From Pirellulaceae bacterium (GTDB lineage: Bacteria > Planctomycetota > Planctomycetia > Pirellulales > Pirellulaceae): a stretch of 6,146 nucleotides of DNA. Of the stretch, positions 1 to 5,747 are shown piece by piece (position 1 is the first letter of the stretch; every line of letters begins with the position of its first letter). Below the pieces are notes generated by a model, which was given only the letters and a program-made list of their open reading frames with translations, was not told where the DNA came from and searched no databases. The stretch spans positions 1 through 6,146 of the forward strand of contig JABDKS010001043.1 in the NCBI GenBank assembly GCA_013002105.1, in the 5' to 3' direction. A program made the position numbers and the translations under genes.

Positions 1-160
1 GCATTCGGCGAATACGCTCTTCGTGCAAGTCCAGCAACGATGCGGTCAGTCGGCGGGCCAAATCACGCGCGGCCGGATCGGGTAGGGCCTCGATCTGCTG
101 CACCAACGTTTCGACCCGGCCCATTCGCTCTTGGAATTGAGTATCATTCGCGCTGGTCAT
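1..160 (-). CDS. Partial CDS: N-terminus of a protein following the hydrogenase large subunit, possibly NifU-like
   Basis: About 53 N-terminal codons are visible; the gene continues past the left edge. The protein begins MTSANDTQFQERMGRVETLV and continues as a charged, probably helical segment (VQQIEALPDPAARDLARRL, then TASLLDLHEERIRRM). No catalytic motif lies in the visible part. The pattern of a helix, 'ALPDPAAR', and a second helix ending in a 'LLDLH..RI' motif resembles the leader of NifU-domain proteins often encoded next to group 1h hydrogenases; this is recalled family resemblance, not a proven match. Two start codons are in tandem, at 163 and 160. AGGAG at 166-170 sits 2 bases from the first and 5 from the second, so 160 is preferred. 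The large subunit stop overlaps these starts (AAATGATG), so translation is probably coupled. A role in Fe-S assembly or electron transfer for the hydrogenase is inference. Confidence 0.6.
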   Translation of the reverse strand, partial: MTSANDTQFQERMGRVETLVQQIEALPDPAARDLARRLTASLLDLHEERIRRM

Positions 161-1953
161 CATTTCTCCTCAAACTTTGCTGGCCGAGCCGCGCCGAACA
201 TCGGTGTGTGGCGTTCTTGAATCTCTTTACCGGGGCCCAAATACATGTGCACCCCGCATGGCAAGCAGGGGTCGAAACTCCGCACCGTCCGCATGATGTC
301 GATCCCCTTAAAATTCTCCTCGGTATTCTCTTCAAAGATCGGCGTATTCTGTACGGCATCTTCGTAGGGTCCGGCGACGCCATTGGAATCGCGCGGACTC
401 GCATTCCAACACGTGGGCGGATAAGGATGATAATTTGCGATCTTTCCTTCGCGAATCACAACATGGTGTGAAAGCACGCCGCGAACGGCTTCATGAAAGC
501 CACACCCCAAACCCTCATCAGGAACTTCGACATCGACGGAAGTTTGTAACCGACCTGCGTAAACTTCCTTCAACCCCTGCTCCGCAAAATACAACGCAGC
601 AGCCGCAGCGTAAGCTTGAAAATAGGTTCGCGCGCGGTTTCGTTCGATAGTGTTGCTCCATTTCGGAATCTTCCATTCGAATTCCACGTCTGGCATGCTG
701 CGCGTTTGCGGTAGATAGATCTTGACGCTGCTACCGGTCGCTTTGACAAAGCCAAAGTCGACGGTTCCGGCCAATGCGGTGACCCAGAGCCGCGCCAGCG
801 GACCGCCACCGGTATCGAGTGCCAACTGGTCGCCGGAATTGGGGTCATTCCATCGCGGTGCCATCACCCAGGAGTACCGGTCGGAAAAATCGCGTTTGGC
901 AGGTCGCGGCGTGGTGGTTTGATTCCACGGATGCTGTTGGTCGATCACGTTACCTAACGGATCGTTCTTGACAAAAGTTTCGCCATCCTGCCAATCGTCG
1001 TAGAAAGATCTTCCACGATCAATCCGCAGCCCAAGGTTGATGTCCATCAAATCCGTCGTGATCAGTTTTCCATCGACGACCACACCCGGCGTGACATACA
1101 TCTCGCGTCCCCATTGGGACATCGTCTCGTATCGGTAATCGCAAACTTCGGGATTATTGAACGAACCCCAGCAACCAAGCATGATGCGTCGATTCCCAAC
1201 CTCCTCGTAACCTGGCAGGGCGTCATAAAAGAAATCGAATAGATCGTCATGCAACGGCACCACCCGCTTCATAAACTCGACGTATTTCATCAGCCGCACG
1301 GTATAGTCGGTGAACAGCTGCACGTTGGGGACGGTGCCAACGCCGCCAGGCACCAGCGTCGACGGGTGGACATGTCGACCTTCCATCAGGCAAAACATTT
1401 CACGCGACAATCGGCTCATCTCCAGAGCCTCCAGATAGAATGCACCCTCGAATGGGTTGAGTGCACGCATGATGTCGGCAATGGTTTTTAATCCGTGAAC
1501 CTTTGCATGCGGAGCCGGCGTGCGTTCCGCTTTGTCCAGCACACTCGGGTTGGTTTCGCGGACCATTCGCTCGCAGTAATCCACGCCAACCAAGTTGTCT
1601 TGATAAAGATTGTGGTCGAACATGTACTCGGCCGCTTCGCCCAAGTTGATGATCCATTCGGCTAAGTGCGGTGGACGTGCGGCGAAGGCCATGTTCTGTG
1701 CATAGCACGCGCAAGTGGCGTGGTTGTCGCCGCAGATTCCGCAGATACGGCTAGTAATAAAATGCGCGTCGCGCGGATTCTTTCCTTTCATAAATACGCT
1801 GTAGCCACGAAAGATCGACGACGTACTGTGACACTCGACGACCTGCTGGTTTGCAAAATCAATTTTGGTATAGATCCCCAAACTGCCAACGATCCGAGTG
1901 ATCGGATCCCACGACATTTCGACGATTCGAGGTTCTTTGGACTGTGACGTCAT
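160..1953 (-). CDS. hhyL: [NiFe]-hydrogenase large subunit, group 1h (actinobacterial-type, high-affinity)
   Basis: Catalytic subunit (597 aa) holding the Ni-Fe(CN)2CO centre that splits H2. The first nickel-binding motif RICGICGDNH is at residues 69-78 (C71, C74), the second, DPCLPCGVH, at 561-569 (C563, C566). After H569 comes a 28-residue tail beginning MYLGPGKE; by analogy with other [NiFe] large subunits a dedicated protease would remove it after nickel insertion. Group 1h hallmarks that I recognise include WDPITRIVGSLGIYTKIDF near the N-terminus, the run GEAAEYMFDHN, EGRHVHPSTL, DTGGGPLARLW and EWKIPKWSNTIERNRARTYF. Length is normal for the family and I see no frame break. The ATG at 1953 has CAGGA seven bases upstream. 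It lies 30 bp after the small subunit stop, so the two are co-transcribed. There is no signal peptide. Assignment to the [NiFe] family is certain; the 1h subgroup is strongly supported by remembered family sequences. Confidence 0.95.
   Translation of the reverse strand: MTSQSKEPRIVEMSWDPITRIVGSLGIYTKIDFANQQVVECHSTSSIFRGYSVFMKGKNPRDAHFITSRICGICGDNHATCACYAQNMAFAARPPHLAEWIINLGEAAEYMFDHNLYQDNLVGVDYCERMVRETNPSVLDKAERTPAPHAKVHGLKTIADIMRALNPFEGAFYLEALEMSRLSREMFCLMEGRHVHPSTLVPGGVGTVPNVQLFTDYTVRLMKYVEFMKRVVPLHDDLFDFFYDALPGYEEVGNRRIMLGCWGSFNNPEVCDYRYETMSQWGREMYVTPGVVVDGKLITTDLMDINLGLRIDRGRSFYDDWQDGETFVKNDPLGNVIDQQHPWNQTTTPRPAKRDFSDRYSWVMAPRWNDPNSGDQLALDTGGGPLARLWVTALAGTVDFGFVKATGSSVKIYLPQTRSMPDVEFEWKIPKWSNTIERNRARTYFQAYAAAAALYFAEQGLKEVYAGRLQTSVDVEVPDEGLGCGFHEAVRGVLSHHVVIREGKIANYHPYPPTCWNASPRDSNGVAGPYEDAVQNTPIFEENTEENFKGIDIMRTVRSFDPCLPCGVHMYLGPGKEIQERHTPMFGAARPAKFEEK
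166..170 (-). promoter_or_regulatory. Ribosome binding site AGGAG, inside the end of the large subunit gene
   Basis: On the minus strand AGGAG lies within the last codons of the large subunit, just before the tandem ATGATG. Its distance favours the second ATG (160) as start of the downstream gene and supports translational coupling. Confidence 0.65.
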
Positions 1954-1960
1954 GAATAAA

Positions 1961-1965
1961 TCCTG
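1961..1965 (-). promoter_or_regulatory. Ribosome binding site of the large subunit
   Basis: CAGGA on the minus strand, seven bases before the ATG at 1953, in the 30-bp spacer after the small subunit stop. It supports this start over any in-frame alternative. Confidence 0.6.
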
Positions 1966-1983
1966 AGTGTTAACCTTCGATGA

Positions 1984-3102
1984 TTACTCGTCGCCCGCGG
2001 CATCCTGCGCCGCATCGCGGGGACCGTCAGCCACCGAATTCGCATTTGGGTCGGGACTGTATCCTGTGGTCAATTCCGGGCGCGGGTGTCGCCACTCGGG
2101 TTCACGATTGACCGATGCTCGTGTGAAACCGCGTAATGCTCTGACAGTCTTGCCGTACATCACAACGGCGCTGGTCGACAAAATTGCGCCCGGTGGTTCC
2201 TCCATGAACGGCATGAACTTGTCTGGAAATCCCGGCATCGTGCATCCGATACAAATCCCGCCCACATTGGGACAGCCGCCGATACCGTTCATCCAACCGC
2301 GTTTGCCAACGTTGCACTGGACGACCGGCCCCCAACATCCAAGTTTGACGATGCAATTGTGTTCGCCATAGTGTTCGGCAAAATCAGCTTGCTCGTAGTA
2401 TCCGCCACGATCGCATCCTTCGTGGACGGTGGCCGAAAAGAGCCAACGAGGACGCAGCATTTCATCCAAAGGAATCATCGGGGCGTGGCCGGCCGCTTGA
2501 TTCAACAGGTACAAAATGACCTCCATGAAATTGTCCGGCTGAACCGGACAACCTGGAACGCACACGATCGGTAGATCCGACTTTGACTTCCACTGCCAAC
2601 CCAAGTAGTCGGGTAATCCCATGCATCCGGTTGGGTTCCCCTGCATCGCGTGGATGCCTCCATACGTCGCACAGGTGCCTGCGGCAACGATGCCCCAAGC
2701 GTGCGGAGCCAAGCGATCGATCCACTGGCACGTTGTGATTGGCTGTCCCGTGCTCGCATCCGTTCCCATTGCCGCCCAGTATCCATCACCGTTGATCTTT
2801 TCATTTGGGATCGAACCTTCGACAACCAACAGAAACGGATTCCCTTTTCCCTGAGTCGCGTCATGAAACCGTTTCAGAAAATCGTCGCCGGTGGCGTAGT
2901 CCAGCACGGGATGGTGCAAGTTGACTTTTGGCAAGCCGGGAATCGCGCCAAGCAACACATCTTCTAGGCTCGGTTGGGTGGCGGCCGTGATCGAAACCGA
3001 GTCGCCATCACAGCTCAGACCAGCGGTGATCCACAAAACGTCGATTTCTGCAACCGCCGGATCGACCTTCGTTTTTCGTCCATAGGGAGCCCCAGTTTCC
3101 AT
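1984..3102 (-). CDS. hhyS: [NiFe]-hydrogenase small (Fe-S) subunit, group 1h, with Asp-liganded proximal cluster motif
   Basis: Electron-transfer subunit (372 aa) that carries electrons from the Ni-Fe site through three Fe-S clusters. Near the N-terminus the motif GLSCDGDS puts C31 and D34 where other small subunits have CxxC. With C144 (GTCATYGG) and C185 (PGCPVQPD) this gives the 3Cys-1Asp proximal cluster described for the Ralstonia eutropha actinobacterial-type hydrogenase. Distal cluster candidates are H227, C230, C250 and C256. Medial candidates are C263, C277, C284 and C287, enough for [4Fe-4S]. The stretch KRGWMNGIGGCPNVGGICIG and the following TMPGFPDKFMPF are typical of group 1h. 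There is no Tat RRxFxK signal and no C-terminal membrane helix, unlike classical membrane-bound uptake hydrogenases, so export by the usual route is unlikely. The last ~24 residues (from about 349) form a hydrophilic, Asp/Ala-rich tail. The start at 3102 has AAAGGA nine bases upstream. The gene is first in the structural unit, following a 402-bp gap. Confidence 0.95.
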   Translation of the reverse strand: METGAPYGRKTKVDPAVAEIDVLWITAGLSCDGDSVSITAATQPSLEDVLLGAIPGLPKVNLHHPVLDYATGDDFLKRFHDATQGKGNPFLLVVEGSIPNEKINGDGYWAAMGTDASTGQPITTCQWIDRLAPHAWGIVAAGTCATYGGIHAMQGNPTGCMGLPDYLGWQWKSKSDLPIVCVPGCPVQPDNFMEVILYLLNQAAGHAPMIPLDEMLRPRWLFSATVHEGCDRGGYYEQADFAEHYGEHNCIVKLGCWGPVVQCNVGKRGWMNGIGGCPNVGGICIGCTMPGFPDKFMPFMEEPPGAILSTSAVVMYGKTVRALRGFTRASVNREPEWRHPRPELTTGYSPDPNANSVADGPRDAAQDAAGDE

Positions 3103-3111
3103 GACAACGCA

Positions 3112-3117
3112 TCCTTT
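3112..3117 (-). promoter_or_regulatory. Ribosome binding site of the small subunit
   Basis: AAAGGA on the minus strand, nine bases before the ATG at 3102. It is the clearest Shine-Dalgarno after the one at 166-170 and fixes the start of the hydrogenase structural unit. Confidence 0.7.
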
Positions 3118-3277
3118 CTTGCAATCGCGACCCTAGTGAAACAGCGGAACGGCACGACATGAGAATATGCACGATACCAGATTCAACACGGGGATACAGA
3201 AGTCTCGTTCCAGACCGTCGTTTCGCCGCTTCTCTCGGGTGGTAAGGGAAACAAGCGGACCGTCGTCTTTGGAGTTG

Positions 3278-3294
3278 GATTGATCAAATCAATC
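3278..3294. promoter_or_regulatory. Inverted repeat resembling an FNR/CRP-family operator (3-base spacer)
   Basis: A perfect 7+7 inverted repeat: GATTGAT, spacer CAA, ATCAATC. The inner part reads TTGAT-N3-ATCAA. The FNR/Anr consensus is TTGAT-N4-ATCAA, so both half-sites match but the spacer is one base short. It lies about 176 bp upstream of the small subunit start, within the likely promoter region. Regulation by an FNR-type factor is inference; the repeat itself is directly visible. Confidence 0.35.
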
Positions 3295-3351
3295 GTACTT
3301 TCACCCACAATGTACGCAGCAGCGCTCGAGGAGAATTCGGATGCGGTTGTC

Positions 3352-3363
3352 GTCGGCGCCGAC
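3352..3363. repeat. Perfect 12-bp palindrome in the hypB-small subunit gap
   Basis: GTCGGCGCCGAC is its own reverse complement. It could be a dimeric protein-binding site or chance in GC-rich sequence. Without a loop or T run it is not a normal terminator. Confidence 0.3.
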
Positions 3364-3504
3364 ACTTTCATCGGCGTGAACAGCGCGAACGATCCCGTCT
3401 CTGGGCAAAGCGTGGTGGATCCACGTTAACGACCCTACACGAGTGGAGCGACGTGGCGGAAATAGCCACTGGATCCTTGCCCGACACGGCTCAAATTCCG
3501 ATGG

Positions 3505-4188
3505 CTAATGGATCTCCGCCCAGAACTCAGCGTTTCTTTGCTGCAAATACTCGATCCACGCATCCATTTGATCACCCGATTTTGCCGAAACACTCAGGAT
3601 CTGCATGCCTGGACGCACCGATTGGATGTTGCTCTGGGCAGCCTGAGCATCGAATTCGACGGCGTCGGCGAGGTCCATCTTGGTGATCACCGCGATATCC
3701 GCTGTGTTAAAAATCGTGGGATACTTCAGCGGTTTGTCTTCACCCTCGGTTGTCGAAAACAGCACTAACCGCAGGTTTTCGCCCAGGTCATAGGTGGCCG
3801 GGCAGACCAAATTTCCGACATTTTCAATGAAGAGATAATCTAGCTCGGCCAGATCCCATTGCTCCAGGGCCGACTCAATCATTTCGGCTTCCAGGTGGCA
3901 AACCGTTCCGGTGGTGATCTGACGAACCGGAACGTTGGCTCGTTCCAATCGAGCCGCATCATTCTCCGTGGCTAAATCGCCGACGAGGGCAGCGACGCGC
4001 AGACCTTGTTGGCGCATCATTGCCAAGGTGTGTTCCAGAAACATCGTCTTGCCCGAACCTGGACTGGACACCAGCGAGACGACGAACACATTGTTTTCAG
4101 CGAATCGATCGCGCAATCGACGCGCTGCGACATCGTTCTCTTTCAGAATCTTCGTCCGCACTTGGACAAGCCGCGTCTGGTTGATCAT
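3505..4188 (-). CDS. hypB: Hydrogenase nickel incorporation GTPase HypB
   Basis: SIMIBI-class GTPase (227 aa) that works with HypA to load nickel into the hydrogenase large subunit in the cytoplasm. The P-loop SSPGSGKT is at residues 41-48. GDLATENDAARL follows at about 70-81. The metal-site residues are C97-H98 in TGTVCHLEAEM and C129 in ENVGNLVCPA, which in HypB sit at the G-domain dimer interface. The guanine-specificity motif is TKMD at 169-172, with SAKSG near the C-terminus. The protein begins MINQTRLVQVRTKIL and lacks both the N-terminal CxxCGC high-affinity nickel motif of the E. coli protein and the His-rich stretch of many homologues, so a nickel-storage role is unlikely. The ATG at 4188 overlaps the hypA stop as ATGA and has AGGAA eight bases upstream, supporting this start over an in-frame extension to 4317. 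Confidence 0.95.
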   Translation of the reverse strand: MINQTRLVQVRTKILKENDVAARRLRDRFAENNVFVVSLVSSPGSGKTMFLEHTLAMMRQQGLRVAALVGDLATENDAARLERANVPVRQITTGTVCHLEAEMIESALEQWDLAELDYLFIENVGNLVCPATYDLGENLRLVLFSTTEGEDKPLKYPTIFNTADIAVITKMDLADAVEFDAQAAQSNIQSVRPGMQILSVSAKSGDQMDAWIEYLQQRNAEFWAEIH

Positions 4189-4547
4189 TGCGTCTGTTCC
4201 TCTGGTTCCAGTTCCATTGCCACAACCTCTAATTCGCACCCTTGCGTGATCTTGGGCGACAAGGTTCCACACACGTCGCAACAGAGGCACTGGATCGAAT
4301 CGGTTAACTGCTCGCATTCACACTGGACGCAATGAACCATCACGGGAACGTCCTCGATCACCAGTTCAGCGTCGGCCAAGACAGTTTCTTGCCGAGCCAT
4401 TTGAAATGCCGACTGTAACGCTTCGACCACGACACCCGACATTCGCCCAACCTTGACATGCACCGCCAAGATACCCGCATCATCGCGAGCACGCGACTCT
4501 TCGCATGCGATATCGATAATGCTTAATGCAATGGACAGTTCGTGCAT
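4185..4547 (-). CDS. hypA: Hydrogenase nickel metallochaperone HypA
   Basis: Small zinc protein (120 aa) that carries nickel to the large subunit together with HypB. The conserved N-terminus MHELSIA supplies H2, the known nickel ligand, and fixes the start at 4547; an in-frame GTG at 4631 would bury this residue and is rejected. The zinc ribbon uses C73xxC76 (CVQC) and C90xxC93 (CDVC), the spacing seen in E. coli HypA. Three more cysteines, C78, C87 and C89, lie in the same loop, so the region is unusually cysteine-rich. The last codon and stop overlap the hypB start by four bases (ATGA), so the two are translationally coupled. The Shine-Dalgarno before hypA is weak. A 114-bp spacer separates it from hypE. 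Confidence 0.93.
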   Translation of the reverse strand: MHELSIALSIIDIACEESRARDDAGILAVHVKVGRMSGVVVEALQSAFQMARQETVLADAELVIEDVPVMVHCVQCECEQLTDSIQCLCCDVCGTLSPKITQGCELEVVAMELEPEEQTQ

Positions 4548-4661
4548 CGTTTCTGACTCGGCCTCGTTAAGTAATCTGTCCAACACTCGCGTTTGCCAGG
4601 CGGGCGAACGCCTAACGTACATTTCGACCACGGGTATGCTGAGTCGTCCACGCGTGCATCA
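4548..4661 (-). other. 114-bp spacer between hypE and hypA
   Basis: Noncoding as far as can be seen. It holds an imperfect hairpin (AGGCG, loop GGCGAA, CGCCT at 4598-4613, with CGTT/AACG outside) lacking a T run. The reading frame of hypA stays open back to a GTG at 4631, but the conserved MHE start argues that this is chance. Confidence 0.5.
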
Positions 4662-5741
4662 TCAACAGATGCGCGGCAATTGCTCACCGGCAAGCATCGT
4701 CACCACACGTTGACCACCAATCAAACTACGCATGACGACCATCCCGGCATGGTCATCAACCACTTTGCCGATCACCACCGCATCACGCCCGAGCGGATGA
4801 TCACGCATCGTCGCAAGCAAACGTTCCGAATCAGACTGGGGAACCACGACGACTAGCTTCCCTTCGTTGGCCACATACATCGGGTCCAAGCCCAGCATTT
4901 CACAGGCCGACCGAACCTCGCAGCGGACAGGTAGCGTCGCTTCGTCCAATTCGATCCCCACACCCGAGGCTGTCGCCAACTCGTTCAGCGTGCTGGAGAT
5001 ACCACCGCGCGTCGGATCACGCATCAAACGAATCGATGGGCACGCGTTGAGCATCGTTCGGGTCAAATCGTTCAACGGCGCCGTATCACTCTCCAGTTCA
5101 GTCTCGAACTGAATCCCCTCGCGTGTCGACATGATCGTGATGCCATGATCACCAATCGTTCCGGACACGATCACCCGATCGCCGGGCCGCGCATTTTGAA
5201 TGGACAATTGAAAATGGGGGCGGAGCAAACCGATGCCGGTCGTTGTGATGAAAACTTCGTCGCCTTTGCCGCGATCGACCACCTTTGTGTCGCCCGTCAC
5301 CAACGTGACACCGGCTAATTGGCATTCTGCACGCATGGACGCAACAATTTGCTGTAATCGCTCGATTTCAAATCCTTCTTCCAATATAAACGCGGCCGAT
5401 AGGCACAGCGGTTCGGCGCCGGACACAGCCAGATCGTTGACGGTTCCATTGACCGCCAGTTTGCCGATGTCACCACCTGGAAAGAACAACGGTTTGACCA
5501 CAAACGAATCGGTCGTAAACGAAATCCGCTGGACCTGATTTGGCACGCCGGGCGGATCAAGCGACAAGGTTGCGGCGTCTTCGAGTGTCGACAATTTCTC
5601 GTGACCCAATCCTGATAGAAAAACTCGCTGGATCAGGTCGGCGCTCAGCTTTCCGCCGCTTCCGTGCCCCAGCAACACCCGCTCGTAGTCACTGCGAGGC
5701 ACCGGACACGCGTTTCGATCAAGATCGTCGACTTGGGTCAT
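4662..5741 (-). CDS. hypE: Hydrogenase maturation protein HypE (thiocarbamoyl dehydratase)
   Basis: AIR-synthase-like ATPase (359 aa) that dehydrates the carbamoylated C-terminal cysteine to a thiocyanate, the source of the cyanide ligands of the Ni-Fe centre. HypF, outside the window, would attach the carbamoyl group, and HypD receives the cyanide. GHGSGG at 25-30 is the N-terminal glycine-rich motif. Other family signatures are the run TTDSFVVKPLFFPGGDIGKL, then NGTVNDLAVSGAEP, VTGDTKVVDRGKGD, DPTRGGISSTLNE and the terminal PRIC (356-359), whose final cysteine is the modified residue. Length is normal. The ATG at 5741 is preferred to the TTG directly before it. It lies six bases after the hypD stop, so the genes are co-transcribed. 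The Shine-Dalgarno is not obvious. Confidence 0.96.
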   Translation of the reverse strand: MTQVDDLDRNACPVPRSDYERVLLGHGSGGKLSADLIQRVFLSGLGHEKLSTLEDAATLSLDPPGVPNQVQRISFTTDSFVVKPLFFPGGDIGKLAVNGTVNDLAVSGAEPLCLSAAFILEEGFEIERLQQIVASMRAECQLAGVTLVTGDTKVVDRGKGDEVFITTTGIGLLRPHFQLSIQNARPGDRVIVSGTIGDHGITIMSTREGIQFETELESDTAPLNDLTRTMLNACPSIRLMRDPTRGGISSTLNELATASGVGIELDEATLPVRCEVRSACEMLGLDPMYVANEGKLVVVVPQSDSERLLATMRDHPLGRDAVVIGKVVDDHAGMVVMRSLIGGQRVVTMLAGEQLPRIC

Positions 5742-5747
5742 CAATTA

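Larger units (their letters stand above)
3103..3504. other. 402-bp gap between hypB and the small subunit; probable promoter region
   Basis: No recognisable gene lies here. It is the only long spacer in the window and separates maturation genes from structural genes, so the promoter of the small/large subunit unit is probably inside it (inference). I could not find a convincing sigma-70 or sigma-54 promoter: the best -10-like hexamer, TATTCT near 3163-3168 on the minus strand, has no good partner at the right distance. Notable elements are an inverted repeat at 3278-3294, a 12-bp palindrome at 3352-3363, a short hairpin CGTGG/CCACG at 3411-3425 and another, GTGGC/GCCAC, at 3453-3469. None of the hairpins is followed by a convincing T run, so no rho-independent terminator for hypB can be called. 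A plus-strand frame is open from 3163 to a TAA at 3427-3429, but it has no normal start early in the frame. Confidence 0.6.

Noticed and set aside
3121..3220. Sigma-54 or sigma-70 promoter before the small subunit
   Set aside because: No GG-N10-GC pair fits, and TATTCT at about 3163-3168 lacks a -35 partner at 16-18 bases (TTGAAT is only 13 away).
3183..3371. 62-codon minus-strand frame in the hypB-small subunit gap
   Set aside because: No Shine-Dalgarno, Ser/Thr/Pro-rich composition without a recognisable motif, and it lies antisense to a more protein-like plus-strand frame.
3411..3425. Possible rho-independent terminator after hypB (CGTGG/CCACG)
   Set aside because: Stem of only five pairs, followed on the minus strand by CTTTG rather than a T run.
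4189..4317. N-terminal extension of HypB within hypA
   Set aside because: It overlaps the conserved zinc-ribbon coding region of hypA in another frame and has no HypB-like sequence; ATG at 4188 with the ATGA overlap is better.
4590..4617. Hairpin in the hypE-hypA spacer as terminator
   Set aside because: Imperfect stem with a bulge and no T run; termination here would cut off hypAB from the upstream genes.
4548..4631. N-terminal extension of HypA from a GTG at 4631
   Set aside because: HypA requires the free N-terminal MHE with His2 as nickel ligand; the extension shows no family resemblance.
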